A stretch of DNA of 64,000 nt. Source: PALSA-894 sp963734185 (GTDB lineage Bacteria; Pseudomonadota; Alphaproteobacteria; Rhizobiales; Xanthobacteraceae). Positions within the stretch are counted from its first letter, which is position 1. Each line of letters starts with the position of its first letter. A model generated the notes under the pieces. That model was not told the origin of the DNA. It searched no databases and saw nothing but the letters and a program-made list of their open reading frames with translations. A program made the translations under genes and the position numbers. Where the stretch lies: NCBI GenBank assembly GCA_963734185.1, contig CAVTGA010000002.1:1302001-1366000 (forward strand). The letters are read 5' to 3'. Of the stretch, positions 36,011-47,653 are shown piece after piece.

Positions 36011-36802
36011 ATGTCGGACTTTGATCGCAATGCCGCCACTGCGCAGTACGGCCGGCCGCTGACGCGGGCCGAGGCGGCTGTCATCGACGAGGGCCTGCGG
36101 GCCTATATGCTGCGCATCTACAACTACATGGTGCTGGGCTTAGCCATCACCGGCCTGGCGGCGCTCGGCGTCTACATGCTCTCCGTGACGACCGACCCCG
36201 CTCTCGCGGTGGCGAAGGTGCGCGGCATCATGCTGACCAGCGTGGGCTATGCGCTGTTCGTCAGCCCGCTCAAGTGGGTCATGATCCTGGCGCCCCTTGC
36301 GCTGGTCTTCTTCCTCAGTTTCCGGGTCGACTCCATGCGGCCGACCACGGCGCAGATCCTGTTCTGGATCTATGCCGCGCTGGTCGGCATTTCGCTCGGA
36401 TCGATCTTCCTGATCTACACGCAGACCTCGATCGTGCGGGTGTTCTTCATCACCGCGGCGTCGTTCGGCGCGCTCTCGCTGTGGGGCTACACCACCCAGC
36501 GCGACCTGACCGGGATGGGCGCGTTCCTGATCATGGGTCTGTTCGGGGTCATCATCGCCTCGGTCGTGAACCTCTTCCTGGCGAGTACGATGATGCAGTT
36601 CGTCATCTCGGTCGTCGGCGTGCTGGTGTTTGCGGGGCTGACCGCCTGGGATACGCAGCGGCTGAAGAACGAGTACATCTACGGCGCGATGGAAGGCGAG
36701 GTGATGGAGCGCTCCGCCATCATGGGCGCGCTCTCGCTCTACCTCGACTTCCTCAACCTGTTCACCCTGCTGCTCCAGCTGCTCGGGCAGCGCGAAGAGT
36801 AA
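36011..36802 (+). CDS. Bax inhibitor-1/YccA family membrane protein, copy 1
   Basis: 263 aa with about seven membrane helices after a 40-residue N-terminal tail beginning MSDFDRNAATAQYG. It shows the BI-1 segment GLTAWDTQRLKNEY near residue 213 with its conserved Asp, and SLYLDFLNLFTLLLQLLG at the C-terminus. The family forms pH-sensitive calcium leak channels in studied members. ATG 36011 chosen. It is followed by a strong terminator and then a paralog. Confidence 0.93.
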   Translation: MSDFDRNAATAQYGRPLTRAEAAVIDEGLRAYMLRIYNYMVLGLAITGLAALGVYMLSVTTDPALAVAKVRGIMLTSVGYALFVSPLKWVMILAPLALVFFLSFRVDSMRPTTAQILFWIYAALVGISLGSIFLIYTQTSIVRVFFITAASFGALSLWGYTTQRDLTGMGAFLIMGLFGVIIASVVNLFLASTMMQFVISVVGVLVFAGLTAWDTQRLKNEYIYGAMEGEVMERSAIMGALSLYLDFLNLFTLLLQLLGQREE

Positions 36803-36832
36803 GCGGAAAGACCTTGGTCCAACGCGACTGCG

Positions 36833-36859
36833 GCCCCGGCGAAAGCCGGGGCTTTTTTT
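36833..36859 (+). terminator. Rho-independent terminator after BI-1 copy 1
   Basis: GCCCCGGC / GCCGGGGC forms a perfect 8-bp stem with a GAAA loop, followed by seven T residues. It separates the two BI-1 paralogs into different transcripts. Confidence 0.95.
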
Positions 36860-37029
36860 CGTGGTCCCTTTCCTGGTCGCTTTCTTGGCCGCTTCCTTGA
36901 CCGCACGATGCCGGCCGCATCGGCCTAGCGGCAAGCGCAATCCGAGACTAGATTCGAGCCGGCCGGCCGCGACGGTTCGCGGCAGGCGTCTTGTCCGGCC
37001 GTCGGCCGGGCCAACCCAAGGGAACTTCC

Positions 37030-37740
37030 ATGTCGGATTTCGACCGGAACGTCGCCGTTCATCCCGGCGCCGACGCAGCGCGGGCGATTGACGCCGGCCT
37101 GCGCGCGCACATGATTCGCGTCTACAACTACATGGCCGCCGGCGTCGCGCTCACCGGCGCCGCCGCGTGGTTCACGCATCAATGGTTCGGCCAGGCGCTT
37201 TACCAAAGCCCGCTGATATGGGTGCTGATCTTCGCCCCACTCGGCCTGGTGTTTTTCCTCAGCTGGCGGATCGACAGCCTGTCGGCCGCAACGGCGCGCG
37301 CGCTGTTCTTCGTCTATGCCGGCCTGCTCGGGGCCTCGCTGTCGATCATCTTCGCCGTCTATACCGAGGCCTCGATCACGCGCGTGTTCTTCATCTCGGC
37401 GGCGGCATTCGCGGGCCTGAGCCTGTACGGCTACACGACGCAGCGCGATCTCTCCGCGTTCGGCGCGTTCCTGATGATGGGGTTGATCGGCATCCTGATC
37501 GCCAGCCTGGTCAACATCTTCCTGCGCTCGAGCCAGCTCGACTGGATCATCTCGGTCATCGGCGTCGTGGTGTTCGCCGGGCTGACCGCCTGGGACACGC
37601 AGAAGATCAAGGAGATGTACGATCCGATGGACGACGGCACCGCCGCCGGCCGCAAGGTCGTGATGGGGGCGCTCGCGCTCTATCTCGACTTCATCAACCT
37701 GTTCCTGATGCTGCTGCGCATATTCGGCTCGCGGCGCTGA
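37030..37740 (+). CDS. Bax inhibitor-1/YccA family membrane protein, copy 2
   Basis: 236 aa, about seven membrane helices, starting MSDFDRNVAVHPG like copy 1 and sharing GYTTQRDLSAFGAFLMMGLI, GLTAWDTQKIKEMYD and ALYLDFINLFLMLLRIFG. A tandem duplicate with a shorter N-terminal tail and an insertion-free loop. ATG 37030 is preceded by a 170-bp gap after the copy 1 terminator, so it should have its own promoter. Confidence 0.93.
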   Translation: MSDFDRNVAVHPGADAARAIDAGLRAHMIRVYNYMAAGVALTGAAAWFTHQWFGQALYQSPLIWVLIFAPLGLVFFLSWRIDSLSAATARALFFVYAGLLGASLSIIFAVYTEASITRVFFISAAAFAGLSLYGYTTQRDLSAFGAFLMMGLIGILIASLVNIFLRSSQLDWIISVIGVVVFAGLTAWDTQKIKEMYDPMDDGTAAGRKVVMGALALYLDFINLFLMLLRIFGSRR

Positions 37741-37761
37741 AAATCCGCCGCGAACGTCCGG

Positions 37762-37790
37762 CGCCCCGGCGGTCCGCCGGGGCGTTTCTT
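37762..37790 (+). terminator. Rho-independent terminator after BI-1 copy 2
   Basis: CGCCCCGGCG and CGCCGGGGCG pair perfectly (10 bp) around a GTC loop, followed by TTTCTT. A T-poor tail makes it weaker than the one after copy 1. Confidence 0.8.
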
Positions 37791-37804
37791 CGACGGCTCA
37801 TGCT

Positions 37805-38329
37805 ATGACCGGTATTCTGATTCGTCCCGCCGGCGCCCCCGACATCCAGGCGATTGCCCGCATCTATGACCATGCGGTGCGCACCCTGACGGCGACATTC
37901 GAGATCGACCCGCCCGATGAGGCCGAGATGGCGCGGCGCCAGCAGGCGCTGATCGATGGCGGTTATCCGTATCTGGCGGCGGTCGTCGACGGAACCGTGC
38001 TCGGCTACGCCTATGCGGGCGCCTACCGGGCGCGGCCCGCTTATCGCTTCAGCGTCGAGGACTCGGTCTATGTGGCGCCACAGGCGCATCGCCGCGGCAT
38101 CGGCCGCGCGCTGCTCGATCGCCTGGTCGTGGACGCGGAGGCACGCGGCTTCCGTCAGATGATCGCGGTGATCGGGGACTCGGCGCAAACGGCCTCGATC
38201 GAATTGCATCGCGCCGCGGGCTTCCGGCTGATCGGTGCGGTCGAGAACGTCGGGTTCAAGTTCGATCGCTGGCTCGACACCGTGCTGATGCAGCGCGCGC
38301 TCGGACCCGGGGCGACGACGAAGCCCTAG
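37805..38329 (+). CDS. GNAT acetyltransferase, phosphinothricin/L-amino-acid type
   Basis: 174 aa. The segment TLTATFEIDPPDEAEMARR near residue 30 and the acetyl-CoA motif VAPQAHRRGIGRALLDRLV near 92 are typical of the Pat/MnaT group, as is the GFRLIGAVENVGFKFDRWLDTVLMQ ending. Members acetylate phosphinothricin, methionine sulfone or related amino acids. Native substrate unknown. Confidence 0.88.
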   Translation: MTGILIRPAGAPDIQAIARIYDHAVRTLTATFEIDPPDEAEMARRQQALIDGGYPYLAAVVDGTVLGYAYAGAYRARPAYRFSVEDSVYVAPQAHRRGIGRALLDRLVVDAEARGFRQMIAVIGDSAQTASIELHRAAGFRLIGAVENVGFKFDRWLDTVLMQRALGPGATTKP

Positions 38330-38404
38330 CTACAGCCATTTCCGCTCAGATTGAATCGCGTTCCGCAGGAGCCGAACGCGAAACGGCTGTAGGTTCCTTG
38401 CGTT

Positions 38405-38457
38405 GCGCATGTTCTTTGTCGGCGAACCGGTGCCCACTTCGCCGGAACATGCGCTAA
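38405..38457. repeat. Dispersed palindrome, family B variant, supplying the DUF2794 stop
   Basis: GCGCATGTTCTTTGTCGGCG and CACTTCGCCGGAACATGCGC are the arms. The right edge GCGCTAA gives the TAG stop (38456-38454) of the DUF2794 gene on the minus strand, preceded by AAT exactly as at the related stop in other copies. Confidence 0.8.
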
Positions 38458-38831
38458 TTCGCCACCAGCTTCAGCGATTTGTCGAGCACGCGCAGCACGC
38501 GCTCGAGCTCATGGCCGCGTCGCACGATCAGGCCGGTTGCCGAGATGACGCTGTAGGCGCCCTGCCGGCGCGCCGCGCGCGGATTCTTCTCGATGCGATA
38601 GATCGGCACCTCGGACGCGCGGCGGAAAACCGAGAACACGGCGCGGTCCCTGAGGAAGTCGATGGCGTAGTCGCGCCATTCGCCGGCCGCGACCATGCGG
38701 CCGTAGAGACTCAGGATTCGATCGAGCTCACGCCGGTTGAAGGTCACCTGGTTTCCGGGGGCGGCCGGGGCAATGCCCGCCTCGCCCCCGCGGAACTGGC
38801 TGGGTTCGACTTCGCCGGGCCCGAACGTCAT
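38454..38831 (-). CDS. DUF2794 domain protein
   Basis: 125 aa from ATG 38831 (MTFGPGEVEPSQ). The conserved core is TFNRRELDRILSLYGRMVAA then EWRDYAIDFLRDRAVFSVFR, RIEKNPR and YSVISATGLIVRRGHELERVL. The domain is restricted to alphaproteobacteria and has no assigned function. The stop codon lies in a family B palindrome. Earlier in-frame starts (38990) have no conserved sequence. Confidence 0.88.
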   Translation of the reverse strand: MTFGPGEVEPSQFRGGEAGIAPAAPGNQVTFNRRELDRILSLYGRMVAAGEWRDYAIDFLRDRAVFSVFRRASEVPIYRIEKNPRAARRQGAYSVISATGLIVRRGHELERVLRVLDKSLKLVAN

Positions 38832-39014
38832 GCGGCGCCTCCCTGTCGTATGGCCGTCATGATCGCGCCGGTCACGCGCGCCTGCAAGGGGCTCGCATAG
38901 GCGGACCGCAACAGATCTGGAGAGGCGGTGGAGGAGGAAGATTTGAGCGGTTTCGACCGAAATTGCGGTCCAATGACGCGTTGACCTCACGATTTTGTAA
39001 AGAGAATCATAATG

Positions 39015-39209
39015 CGGCCTGATTTCAGCCCATCCGGCGCCCTTGTGGTCGGCGATACAGAAGACTGTTGCCTCAGGGCCCGGTCGCGTTCGAGCACCGG
39101 ATTCCTCAGCCCCCCAGCCCCCCGGGGTTTGGACAGACCGGGCCCTAGTTCAGCGTACGGTTCAATCCCCCAACGCTCTTCAGGGCCGGCTTGCCGGCCC
39201 AATTTTTTT
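39015..39209 (+). ncRNA. Probable structured small RNA (6S RNA candidate)
   Basis: About 195 nt between the divergent DUF2794 start and a plus-strand terminator, with no plausible reading frame. AGGGCCCGGTC (39075-39085) pairs perfectly with GACCGGGCCCT (39136-39146) around a 50-nt domain. Flanking ACAG-AAGA-CTGT and a 5' CGGCCTGA that can pair near the 3' end suggest a long rod with bubbles. TTGACC at 38981 and CATAAT at 39008 are promoter-like, but their 21-bp spacing is too long. Length, rod shape and terminator fit 6S RNA; I cannot confirm it, and the usual zapA/ygfA neighbours are absent. Confidence 0.5.
39183..39209 (+). terminator. Strong rho-independent terminator
   Basis: GGGCCGGC / GCCGGCCC with a TT loop, followed by AATTTTTTT. 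The T-run is only on the plus-strand side, so it ends a plus-strand transcript although no plus-strand protein gene precedes it, which points to the small RNA above. Confidence 0.92.
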
Positions 39210-39289
39210 GCCGGCCGGCGCAGGGCAGACGACGCAGGATGGCGGAGATCGCCGCCTTCCCTTCTTCGCGATGTCGGCTGTTGTTCTAC

Positions 39290-40021
39290 TCAGCGCAGCG
39301 CTGCGATCGCCGCTCCGACCACGGTGCCGGGGCTGTCGGCGGTACCGCCCTGCACGATCACGGCGACGGTATCGACCGCGTCGGTCGCGATGTCGGCGGC
39401 CGGCACCGTGAAGGTGCGCGCCGCGCCGTTCCAGTCGCCGAGCTTGATCCAGCGGCGGACGACGTTGTGGTAGGTCACGGTGCGACCGTTGTTCTCGCCG
39501 CGGCCGATCGCGACCGCGATCGCCTTGACGACCGGGCAGAGCCAGACTTCGCCGCTCATGCCGGCCGCGGCCGGAACCGAAACCGTCACTTTGTCGCCGC
39601 TCGGCACGAGCTTCACCGGAACGGCGAGGATGTTGTTGCGCCCGCGCGTGGCGGCGATCGCCTGCTCGATCGCGTTGCGGTCGCTGCCGACCACGTGTTT
39701 CTTGCCGTTGACGACGACCTGCGGGGTGTAGACCTCGCGGTCGCCGCGGCCATGCGCGTAGCCGCGCTGGCGTACCGTGTGGCGCGGCTTGGCGAGCGTG
39801 TCCTTCCAGCCGAGATAGTCCCAGATGTCGATCGGAAGCGTCAGCACGACGAGCGAGGGATCGCGCGCGAGCTCGCCGGCGAGCTTGTCCGCGTCCGGGC
39901 AGGACGAGCAGCCCTGGCTCGTGAACAGCTCGATCACGCCGCGGATCTCCGCGCGCGCGCCGGCCGAACCGAGCGTGGCCGCTGCGACGATCGCGAGCGA
40001 CAACGCAACACGACGACTCAT
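39290..40021 (-). CDS. DUF1223 secreted thioredoxin-like protein
   Basis: 243 aa with a signal peptide (MSRRVALSLAIVAAATLGSA, cleavage near ARA). The family motif VIELFTSQGCSSCPDADKLA has a CSSC pair in a thioredoxin-like position at about residues 38-41, and YTPQVVVNGKKHVVGSD follows. DUF1223 proteins are exported; redox function is likely but not shown. It sits between the small RNA and acnA. Confidence 0.9.
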   Translation of the reverse strand: MSRRVALSLAIVAAATLGSAGARAEIRGVIELFTSQGCSSCPDADKLAGELARDPSLVVLTLPIDIWDYLGWKDTLAKPRHTVRQRGYAHGRGDREVYTPQVVVNGKKHVVGSDRNAIEQAIAATRGRNNILAVPVKLVPSGDKVTVSVPAAAGMSGEVWLCPVVKAIAVAIGRGENNGRTVTYHNVVRRWIKLGDWNGAARTFTVPAADIATDAVDTVAVIVQGGTADSPGTVVGAAIAALR

Positions 40022-40221
40022 CTAAGTCTCCACATGGCGGTTCGCTCGAAGCGGCTGCGCCGGCGATCATGCACGGCTCCGACGCTTCGCCCGACGGCCG
40101 TCAGCAAGTCTTCTCGCCACCAAGACTTAGAGCGCCCGTCGTTCACCGGCCACTCAATTCGCGGTGAGGACGCATCGGGTGAATGACGTAGCCGATCCGG
40201 GAGCTTAGGGCGGCGCAGCGC

Positions 40222-42927
<2,706 letters not shown>

Positions 42928-43137
42928 GACGGTTCCATCCATCCCATCGGGGCAAGCGCGCGGCAACAAAGCGGCGCTGCGCCGTCCTTCCACCCTTAGA
43001 GGCGCCAAACGCATGCCAGCCGCCCCCCGCAACTCACCGGCTTATAAGGCTTTTTCCGGCGACCTGCTACACGCGGAAGGCTTGGCGGGGCTGCTCGCAC
43101 GGATATTTTCGCGGATCACGGCCTGAGGGGTGATAGC

Positions 43138-43740
43138 ATGCGGCTTACCGCCTCGCAGCTCGCCTGTTCTCGCGGATTAAGAGAAATATTTTCTCAAATC
43201 AGCTTCCAGCTGTCATCGGGCGAGGCCCTCGCCGTCACCGGCCCCAACGGAGCGGGCAAGTCCTCGCTCCTGCGCCTGCTTGCCGGCCTGTTGCGGCCGT
43301 CCGAGGGTCGGATCGAGGTGGCGGGTGGGGCGGCGGAACTGAGCGTGGCCGAGCAGGCGCACTATCTGGCGCATCTGGATCCCCTCAAGGGTGCGTTGAC
43401 GGTAACAGAGAACCTTCAGTTCTGGATTCGCTATCTCGGACCGGGCCGGAGATCGGCGCGCGAGGCGCTCGCTGCGGTCGGGCTCGAGAGACTGGCGGAC
43501 TTGCCGGCCGGCTACCTGTCGGCCGGGCAGCGCCGGAGGCTGTCAATCGCGCGTCTCGTCGTGGCGGAACGTCCGATCTGGCTGCTGGACGAGCCCGGCT
43601 CCGCGCTCGATGCGGCCGGGCAGGCGCGGCTCGGCGCGCTGATGCAGGCGCATTTGCGCTCCGGCGGCCTGATCGTAGCGGCGACACATGGGCCGCTCGG
43701 GATCGATCCGGTGCGCGAATTGCGGCTGGGGGCTGGGTGA
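43138..43740 (+). CDS. ccmA: Heme exporter ATP-binding protein CcmA
   Basis: 200 aa. Walker A is GPNGAGKSSLLRLLAG at about residues 36-51, the signature is LSAGQRRRLSIARL and Walker B is PIWLLDEPGSALD. With CcmB, CcmC and CcmD it releases holo-CcmE during cytochrome c maturation (System I). It overlaps ccmB by one base and heads the operon ccmABCDG. Confidence 0.95.
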   Translation: MRLTASQLACSRGLREIFSQISFQLSSGEALAVTGPNGAGKSSLLRLLAGLLRPSEGRIEVAGGAAELSVAEQAHYLAHLDPLKGALTVTENLQFWIRYLGPGRRSAREALAAVGLERLADLPAGYLSAGQRRRLSIARLVVAERPIWLLDEPGSALDAAGQARLGALMQAHLRSGGLIVAATHGPLGIDPVRELRLGAG

Positions 43741-44408
43741 TGGACGCGTTCGGCGCCCTCCTCCTGCGCGACGCGCGGCTTGCGGTGCGGATCGGCGGCA
43801 GCGCGCTGATGGGCGTCCTGTTCTTTCTGGTCGTGGTGACGTTGGTGCCGTTGGCGGTCGGACCCGACATGGCGCTGCTCGCGCGCATCGGTCCGGCGAT
43901 CCTGTGGCTCGGTGCGCTGCTCGCCTCGCTGCTCGCGCTCGACCGCCTGTTCGCGGCCGATCATGAGGATGGGTCGCTCGACTTGATCCTGATGGGCGGC
44001 CTGCCGTTGGAGCTGGCCGTATTGGCCAAGACGCTGGCCCATTGGATCACCACTGGCTTGCCGCTCGTGATCGCGGCGCCCTTGCTTGGCCTGTTCCTCA
44101 ATCTCGATGCCACGGCCATCGCCGCCGTCGCGCTCACCCTCGTGGTGGGCACGCCCGCATTGACCTTCATCGGCACCGTCGGGGCCGCGCTCTCCGTCGC
44201 GCTGCGCCGTGGCGGACTGCTGCTACCGGTGCTGGTGCTGCCATTGACCATTCCGGTGCTGATCTTCGGCGTGGCGGCGTCGAATGCCGCGATCGGCGGC
44301 ACGGTGCCGTTCGGAACGCCGTTCACGGTGCTGTGCGCGCTGACGCTCGCGAGCCTGGTGCTGGGTCCGTTCGCGGCGGCGGTCGCGTTGCGCCATGCTG
44401 CAGAGTGA
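43740..44408 (+). CDS. ccmB: Heme exporter membrane protein CcmB
   Basis: 222 aa with six membrane helices. It carries the family motif LFAADHEDGSLDLILMGGLPL near residue 70. ATG 43740 overlaps the last base of the ccmA stop; a GTG three bases earlier is an alternative start. Confidence 0.95.
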   Translation: MDAFGALLLRDARLAVRIGGSALMGVLFFLVVVTLVPLAVGPDMALLARIGPAILWLGALLASLLALDRLFAADHEDGSLDLILMGGLPLELAVLAKTLAHWITTGLPLVIAAPLLGLFLNLDATAIAAVALTLVVGTPALTFIGTVGAALSVALRRGGLLLPVLVLPLTIPVLIFGVAASNAAIGGTVPFGTPFTVLCALTLASLVLGPFAAAVALRHAAE

Positions 44409-44414
44409 TCGTAT

Positions 44415-45164
44415 ATGACACGGCCGATGGCACTGACCGACCTTGCCAACCCGACGCGGTTCCTCAAATTCACGGCCGCCGTGCTGCCATGGCTCGCAGC
44501 CGCTGCCGCGGTCGTGTTCGCGATCGGGCTCTACCAGGTGTTCTTCGTTGCGCCCGACGACTACCAGCAGGGCGCGACCGTGAAGATCATGTTCGTGCAC
44601 GTGCCCTCGGCTTGGCTCGCCATGTTCGGATGGGCGCTGATGAGCATCGCGGCGCTCGGGACCTTGGTGTGGCGCCATCCGCTCGCCGATGTTGCCGCCA
44701 AGACGGCGGCGCCGATCGGGGCCGCGTTCACGTTTCTCGCCCTGTTGACCGGCTCGCTATGGGGGCGGCCGATGTGGGGGACCTATTGGGTGTGGGACGC
44801 GCGGCTCACCTCGGTGCTGGTGCTGTTCTTCATGTATCTGGCGCTCATCGCGCTGTGGCGCACGGTCGAGGATCCGTCGCGCGCCGGGCGCGCCGCGGCG
44901 GTGTTCGCGCTGGTCGGCGCCGTCAACCTGCCGATCATCAAGTTCTCGGTCGACTGGTGGAACACGCTGCATCAGCCGGCTTCGGTGCTGCGCCTCGGCG
45001 GGCCGGCCATCCACCCTTCGATCCTTGCGCCGCTGCTGACGATGGCGGTCGCGTTTGCGCTGCTGTTCGTGACCTTGCATCTTGCCGCCATGCGCAACGA
45101 AATCCTGCGCCGGCGCGTGCGGACGCTGCGGCTGATGCGCGCGCATGTGGCGGAGGCGGTCTGA
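44415..45164 (+). CDS. ccmC: Heme transporter CcmC
   Basis: 249 aa, six membrane helices. The tryptophan-rich heme-handling motif WGRPMWGTYWVWDARLTS lies near residue 117, flanked by His in HVPSAWLAM and HQPASV. It loads heme on CcmE. It follows ccmB by 6 bp. Confidence 0.96.
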   Translation: MTRPMALTDLANPTRFLKFTAAVLPWLAAAAAVVFAIGLYQVFFVAPDDYQQGATVKIMFVHVPSAWLAMFGWALMSIAALGTLVWRHPLADVAAKTAAPIGAAFTFLALLTGSLWGRPMWGTYWVWDARLTSVLVLFFMYLALIALWRTVEDPSRAGRAAAVFALVGAVNLPIIKFSVDWWNTLHQPASVLRLGGPAIHPSILAPLLTMAVAFALLFVTLHLAAMRNEILRRRVRTLRLMRAHVAEAV

Positions 45165-45166
45165 CG

Positions 45167-45340
45167 ATGGCGCTCGGCCCGCACGCGGTCTTCGTCATCT
45201 CCGCCTACGCGATCGCTGCGTTGGTCATCATTGCGTTGATCGCGTGGGTGCTCGCCGATCACCGGGCGCAACGCCGCCTCCTTGCCGAGCTGGAGGCGGA
45301 GGGCGTCGTGCGCCGTTCGCATCGTCACGAGGTCGCATGA
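45167..45340 (+). CDS. ccmD: Heme exporter accessory protein CcmD
   Basis: 57 aa with one membrane helix (HAVFVISAYAIAALVIIALI) and a basic cytoplasmic tail (DHRAQRRLLAELEAEG), the standard CcmD layout. ATG 45167, 2 bp after the ccmC stop; its stop overlaps ccmG by 4 bp. Confidence 0.93.
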   Translation: MALGPHAVFVISAYAIAALVIIALIAWVLADHRAQRRLLAELEAEGVVRRSHRHEVA

Positions 45341-45924
45341 GCGTGACCGCGCCCCAAGCCACGACGCGGCGGCGGCTGATCGTGCTGCTGCCGCTCGCGC
45401 TGTTTCTCGCGCTCGCCGCGCTGTTCTTGTTCCGCCTCGGCGCGGGCGATCCGTCGCGCCTTCCCTCGGCCCTGATCGGGCGGCCGGCGCCCACAACCGA
45501 CATGCCGGCGATTCCGGGACTGACCCGCGCGGGCAGGCCGCTGCCCGGTATCGCCGCGGCCGACTTCAAGGGCGCGGTCACGCTGGTCAACGTCTGGGCC
45601 TCCTGGTGCGTGCCGTGTCACGAGGAGGCGCCGTTCCTCACGCGTTTGGCCGAGGACGGGCGCATCCGCCTGGTCGGCATCAACTACAAGGACCATCCGG
45701 ACAATGCGCGGCGCTTCCTCGGGCGCCATGGCAATCCGTTCGTGGCCGCCGGCAGCGATGCCAACGGGCGCGCGTCGATGGAGTGGGGCGTCTACGGCGT
45801 GCCGGAGACCTTCGTGGTCGGTCGCGACGGCCGCATCGCGTTCAAGCTGGTCGGCCCGATCACGACGGCGAATTTCGACACGCTGGTGAAGCGCGAGATC
45901 GAGAAGGCGCTGGCGGCGCCGTAA
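45337..45924 (+). CDS. ccmG: Thiol:disulfide interchange protein CcmG/DsbE
   Basis: 195 aa. The membrane anchor is at about residues 14-34, followed by a periplasmic thioredoxin domain with WASWCVPCHEEAPFL (CXXC) and the CcmG-specific acidic loop GINYKDHPDNARRFL. It keeps apocytochrome c thiols reduced for heme ligation. ccmE, ccmF and ccmH are not in this window. Confidence 0.95.
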   Translation: MSVTAPQATTRRRLIVLLPLALFLALAALFLFRLGAGDPSRLPSALIGRPAPTTDMPAIPGLTRAGRPLPGIAAADFKGAVTLVNVWASWCVPCHEEAPFLTRLAEDGRIRLVGINYKDHPDNARRFLGRHGNPFVAAGSDANGRASMEWGVYGVPETFVVGRDGRIAFKLVGPITTANFDTLVKREIEKALAAP

Positions 45925-47574
45925 TTATGCCGCGCCGGCGGCCGCCGCCCGGCCGGCAACGCGGCCGGAAAAAATGCAGCCGCCGAGGAAGGTCCCTTCG
46001 AGCGCGCGATAGCCGTGCATGCCGCCGCCGCCGAAGCCGGCGACCTCGCCGGCCGCATAGACGCCGACGAGCGGCTCGCCGTCATCCTTGAGCACCCGTC
46101 CCAACAGGTCGGTTTGCAGGCCGCCCAAGGTTTTGCGCGTGAGGACCGAGAGCCTGATGGCGATCAGCGGTCCGGCCGCCGGATCGAGGATGCGATGCGG
46201 GCGCGCGACACGGATCAGCTTGTCGCCGAGATACTGCCGCGCGGCGCGGATCGCCGTCACTTGCGCGTCCTTGCCGAACTTGTTGTCGATCTCGCGATCG
46301 CGCGCCACCACTTCGCGTTCCAGTTCGGCCGCATCGATCAGCGGCTCGCCGGTCAATTGGTTCATGCCGGCGACCAGTTCCGGCAAGGTGCGGCGGATGA
46401 CGAAATCGACGCCGCGGTCCATGAATTTGCGCACCGGTTCGGGCGCACCCTTGCCGACGCGCCCGAGCACGAGCTTGATGCTGCGCTCGGTCAGGTCGGG
46501 ATTCTGCTCCGAGCCGGAGAGGGCAAACTCGCGGCCGATGATGCGTTCGTTGAGCAGGAACCAGGAATGGTCATGGCCGTGGCGCGTGATCTCGTGCAGC
46601 GCGCCGAGCGAATCGAAGCCGGGAAACAGCGGCACCGGCAGGCGCTTTCCGCGCGCGTCGAGCCACAGCGGCGAGGGGCCGCTCAGGATACGGATGCCGT
46701 GCCGGCTCCAGATCGGCGCATAGTTGTGGATGCCTTCCGGGTAGTGCCACATGCGGTCGGGATTGATGATGCGGCCGCCGCTGCCCTTGACGATATCCAG
46801 CATCAGCCCGTCGACATGATCGGGCACGCCCGAGATCATGTGCCGGGGCGGCTCGCCGAGGCGCTTCGGCCAGTGCCGGCGCACCAGATCGTGGTTGGCG
46901 CCGATGCCGCCCGAGGTGACGACGACCGCCTGCGCCCGCAGCGCGAACTGTCCGGTCACCACGCGCGAGCTTGCGACCGCGCGTTCCACGATGCTCGGCT
47001 CGAGTACGTCGCCGCTCACGCCGTCGACCTTGCCGCCGGTTGCGGTGAGGGCGGTGACGCGATGGCGGAAACGGAAGCTGACGAGCCCGCGCTGTCGTGC
47101 CTCGCGCACGCGCCGCAGGAACGGCTCGAGCACGCCAGGGCCGGTGCCCCAGGTGACGTGAAAGCGCGGCACCGTGTTGCCGTGTCCGCTTGCAAGGTAA
47201 CCGCCGCGCTCGGCCCAGCCGACGATCGGAAAGATGCGCAGGCCCTGCGCCCGCAGCCAGGATCGTTTCTCGCCGGCGGCGAAGTCCACATAGGCCTCGG
47301 CCCAACGGCGCGGCCAATGGTCCTCGTCGCGGTCGAAGCCGGCGGAGCCGAGCCAATCCTGCAGGGCAAGGTCGCGTGAATCGCGGATGCGCAGGCGGCG
47401 CTGCTCCGGCGAATCGACGAAGAACAGTCCGCCGAACGACCAGAACGCCTGGCCGCCGAGGGATGCCTCCGGCTCCTGATCGAGCACGATCACGCGGCGC
47501 CCGGCATCGGCGAGCTCCGCGGCGGCGACGAGGCCGGCCAGCCCTGCGCCCACGACAATGACGTCTGCATCCAT
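45925..47574 (-). CDS. FAD-binding dehydrogenase (fumarate reductase/KstD-like)
   Basis: 549 aa flavoprotein. The ADP-binding fold is VIVVGAGLAGLVAAAELADA at residues 5-24 with acidic VLDQE after it, and a C-terminal FAD segment GEVAGFGGGGMHGYRALEGT near 515. It belongs to the fumarate reductase/succinate dehydrogenase flavoprotein superfamily, in the soluble group related to 3-ketosteroid dehydrogenases. The substrate is unknown. It is convergent with ccmG, whose stop it touches, so the two transcripts overlap. Confidence 0.87.
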   Translation of the reverse strand: MDADVIVVGAGLAGLVAAAELADAGRRVIVLDQEPEASLGGQAFWSFGGLFFVDSPEQRRLRIRDSRDLALQDWLGSAGFDRDEDHWPRRWAEAYVDFAAGEKRSWLRAQGLRIFPIVGWAERGGYLASGHGNTVPRFHVTWGTGPGVLEPFLRRVREARQRGLVSFRFRHRVTALTATGGKVDGVSGDVLEPSIVERAVASSRVVTGQFALRAQAVVVTSGGIGANHDLVRRHWPKRLGEPPRHMISGVPDHVDGLMLDIVKGSGGRIINPDRMWHYPEGIHNYAPIWSRHGIRILSGPSPLWLDARGKRLPVPLFPGFDSLGALHEITRHGHDHSWFLLNERIIGREFALSGSEQNPDLTERSIKLVLGRVGKGAPEPVRKFMDRGVDFVIRRTLPELVAGMNQLTGEPLIDAAELEREVVARDREIDNKFGKDAQVTAIRAARQYLGDKLIRVARPHRILDPAAGPLIAIRLSVLTRKTLGGLQTDLLGRVLKDDGEPLVGVYAAGEVAGFGGGGMHGYRALEGTFLGGCIFSGRVAGRAAAAGAA

Positions 47575-47653
47575 CCCCGGCCTCACATGGGACGGAGCTT
47601 ATACGAGCTTCAGGGGCTTGCGGGAGATGGCGGCGCGGATTGGGCGCCGGTTT

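Noticed and set aside
39015..39209. tmRNA or SRP RNA as identity of the structured region
   Set aside because: No CCA or tag-coding segment as in tmRNA, and no SRP domain IV loop; too short for RNase P.
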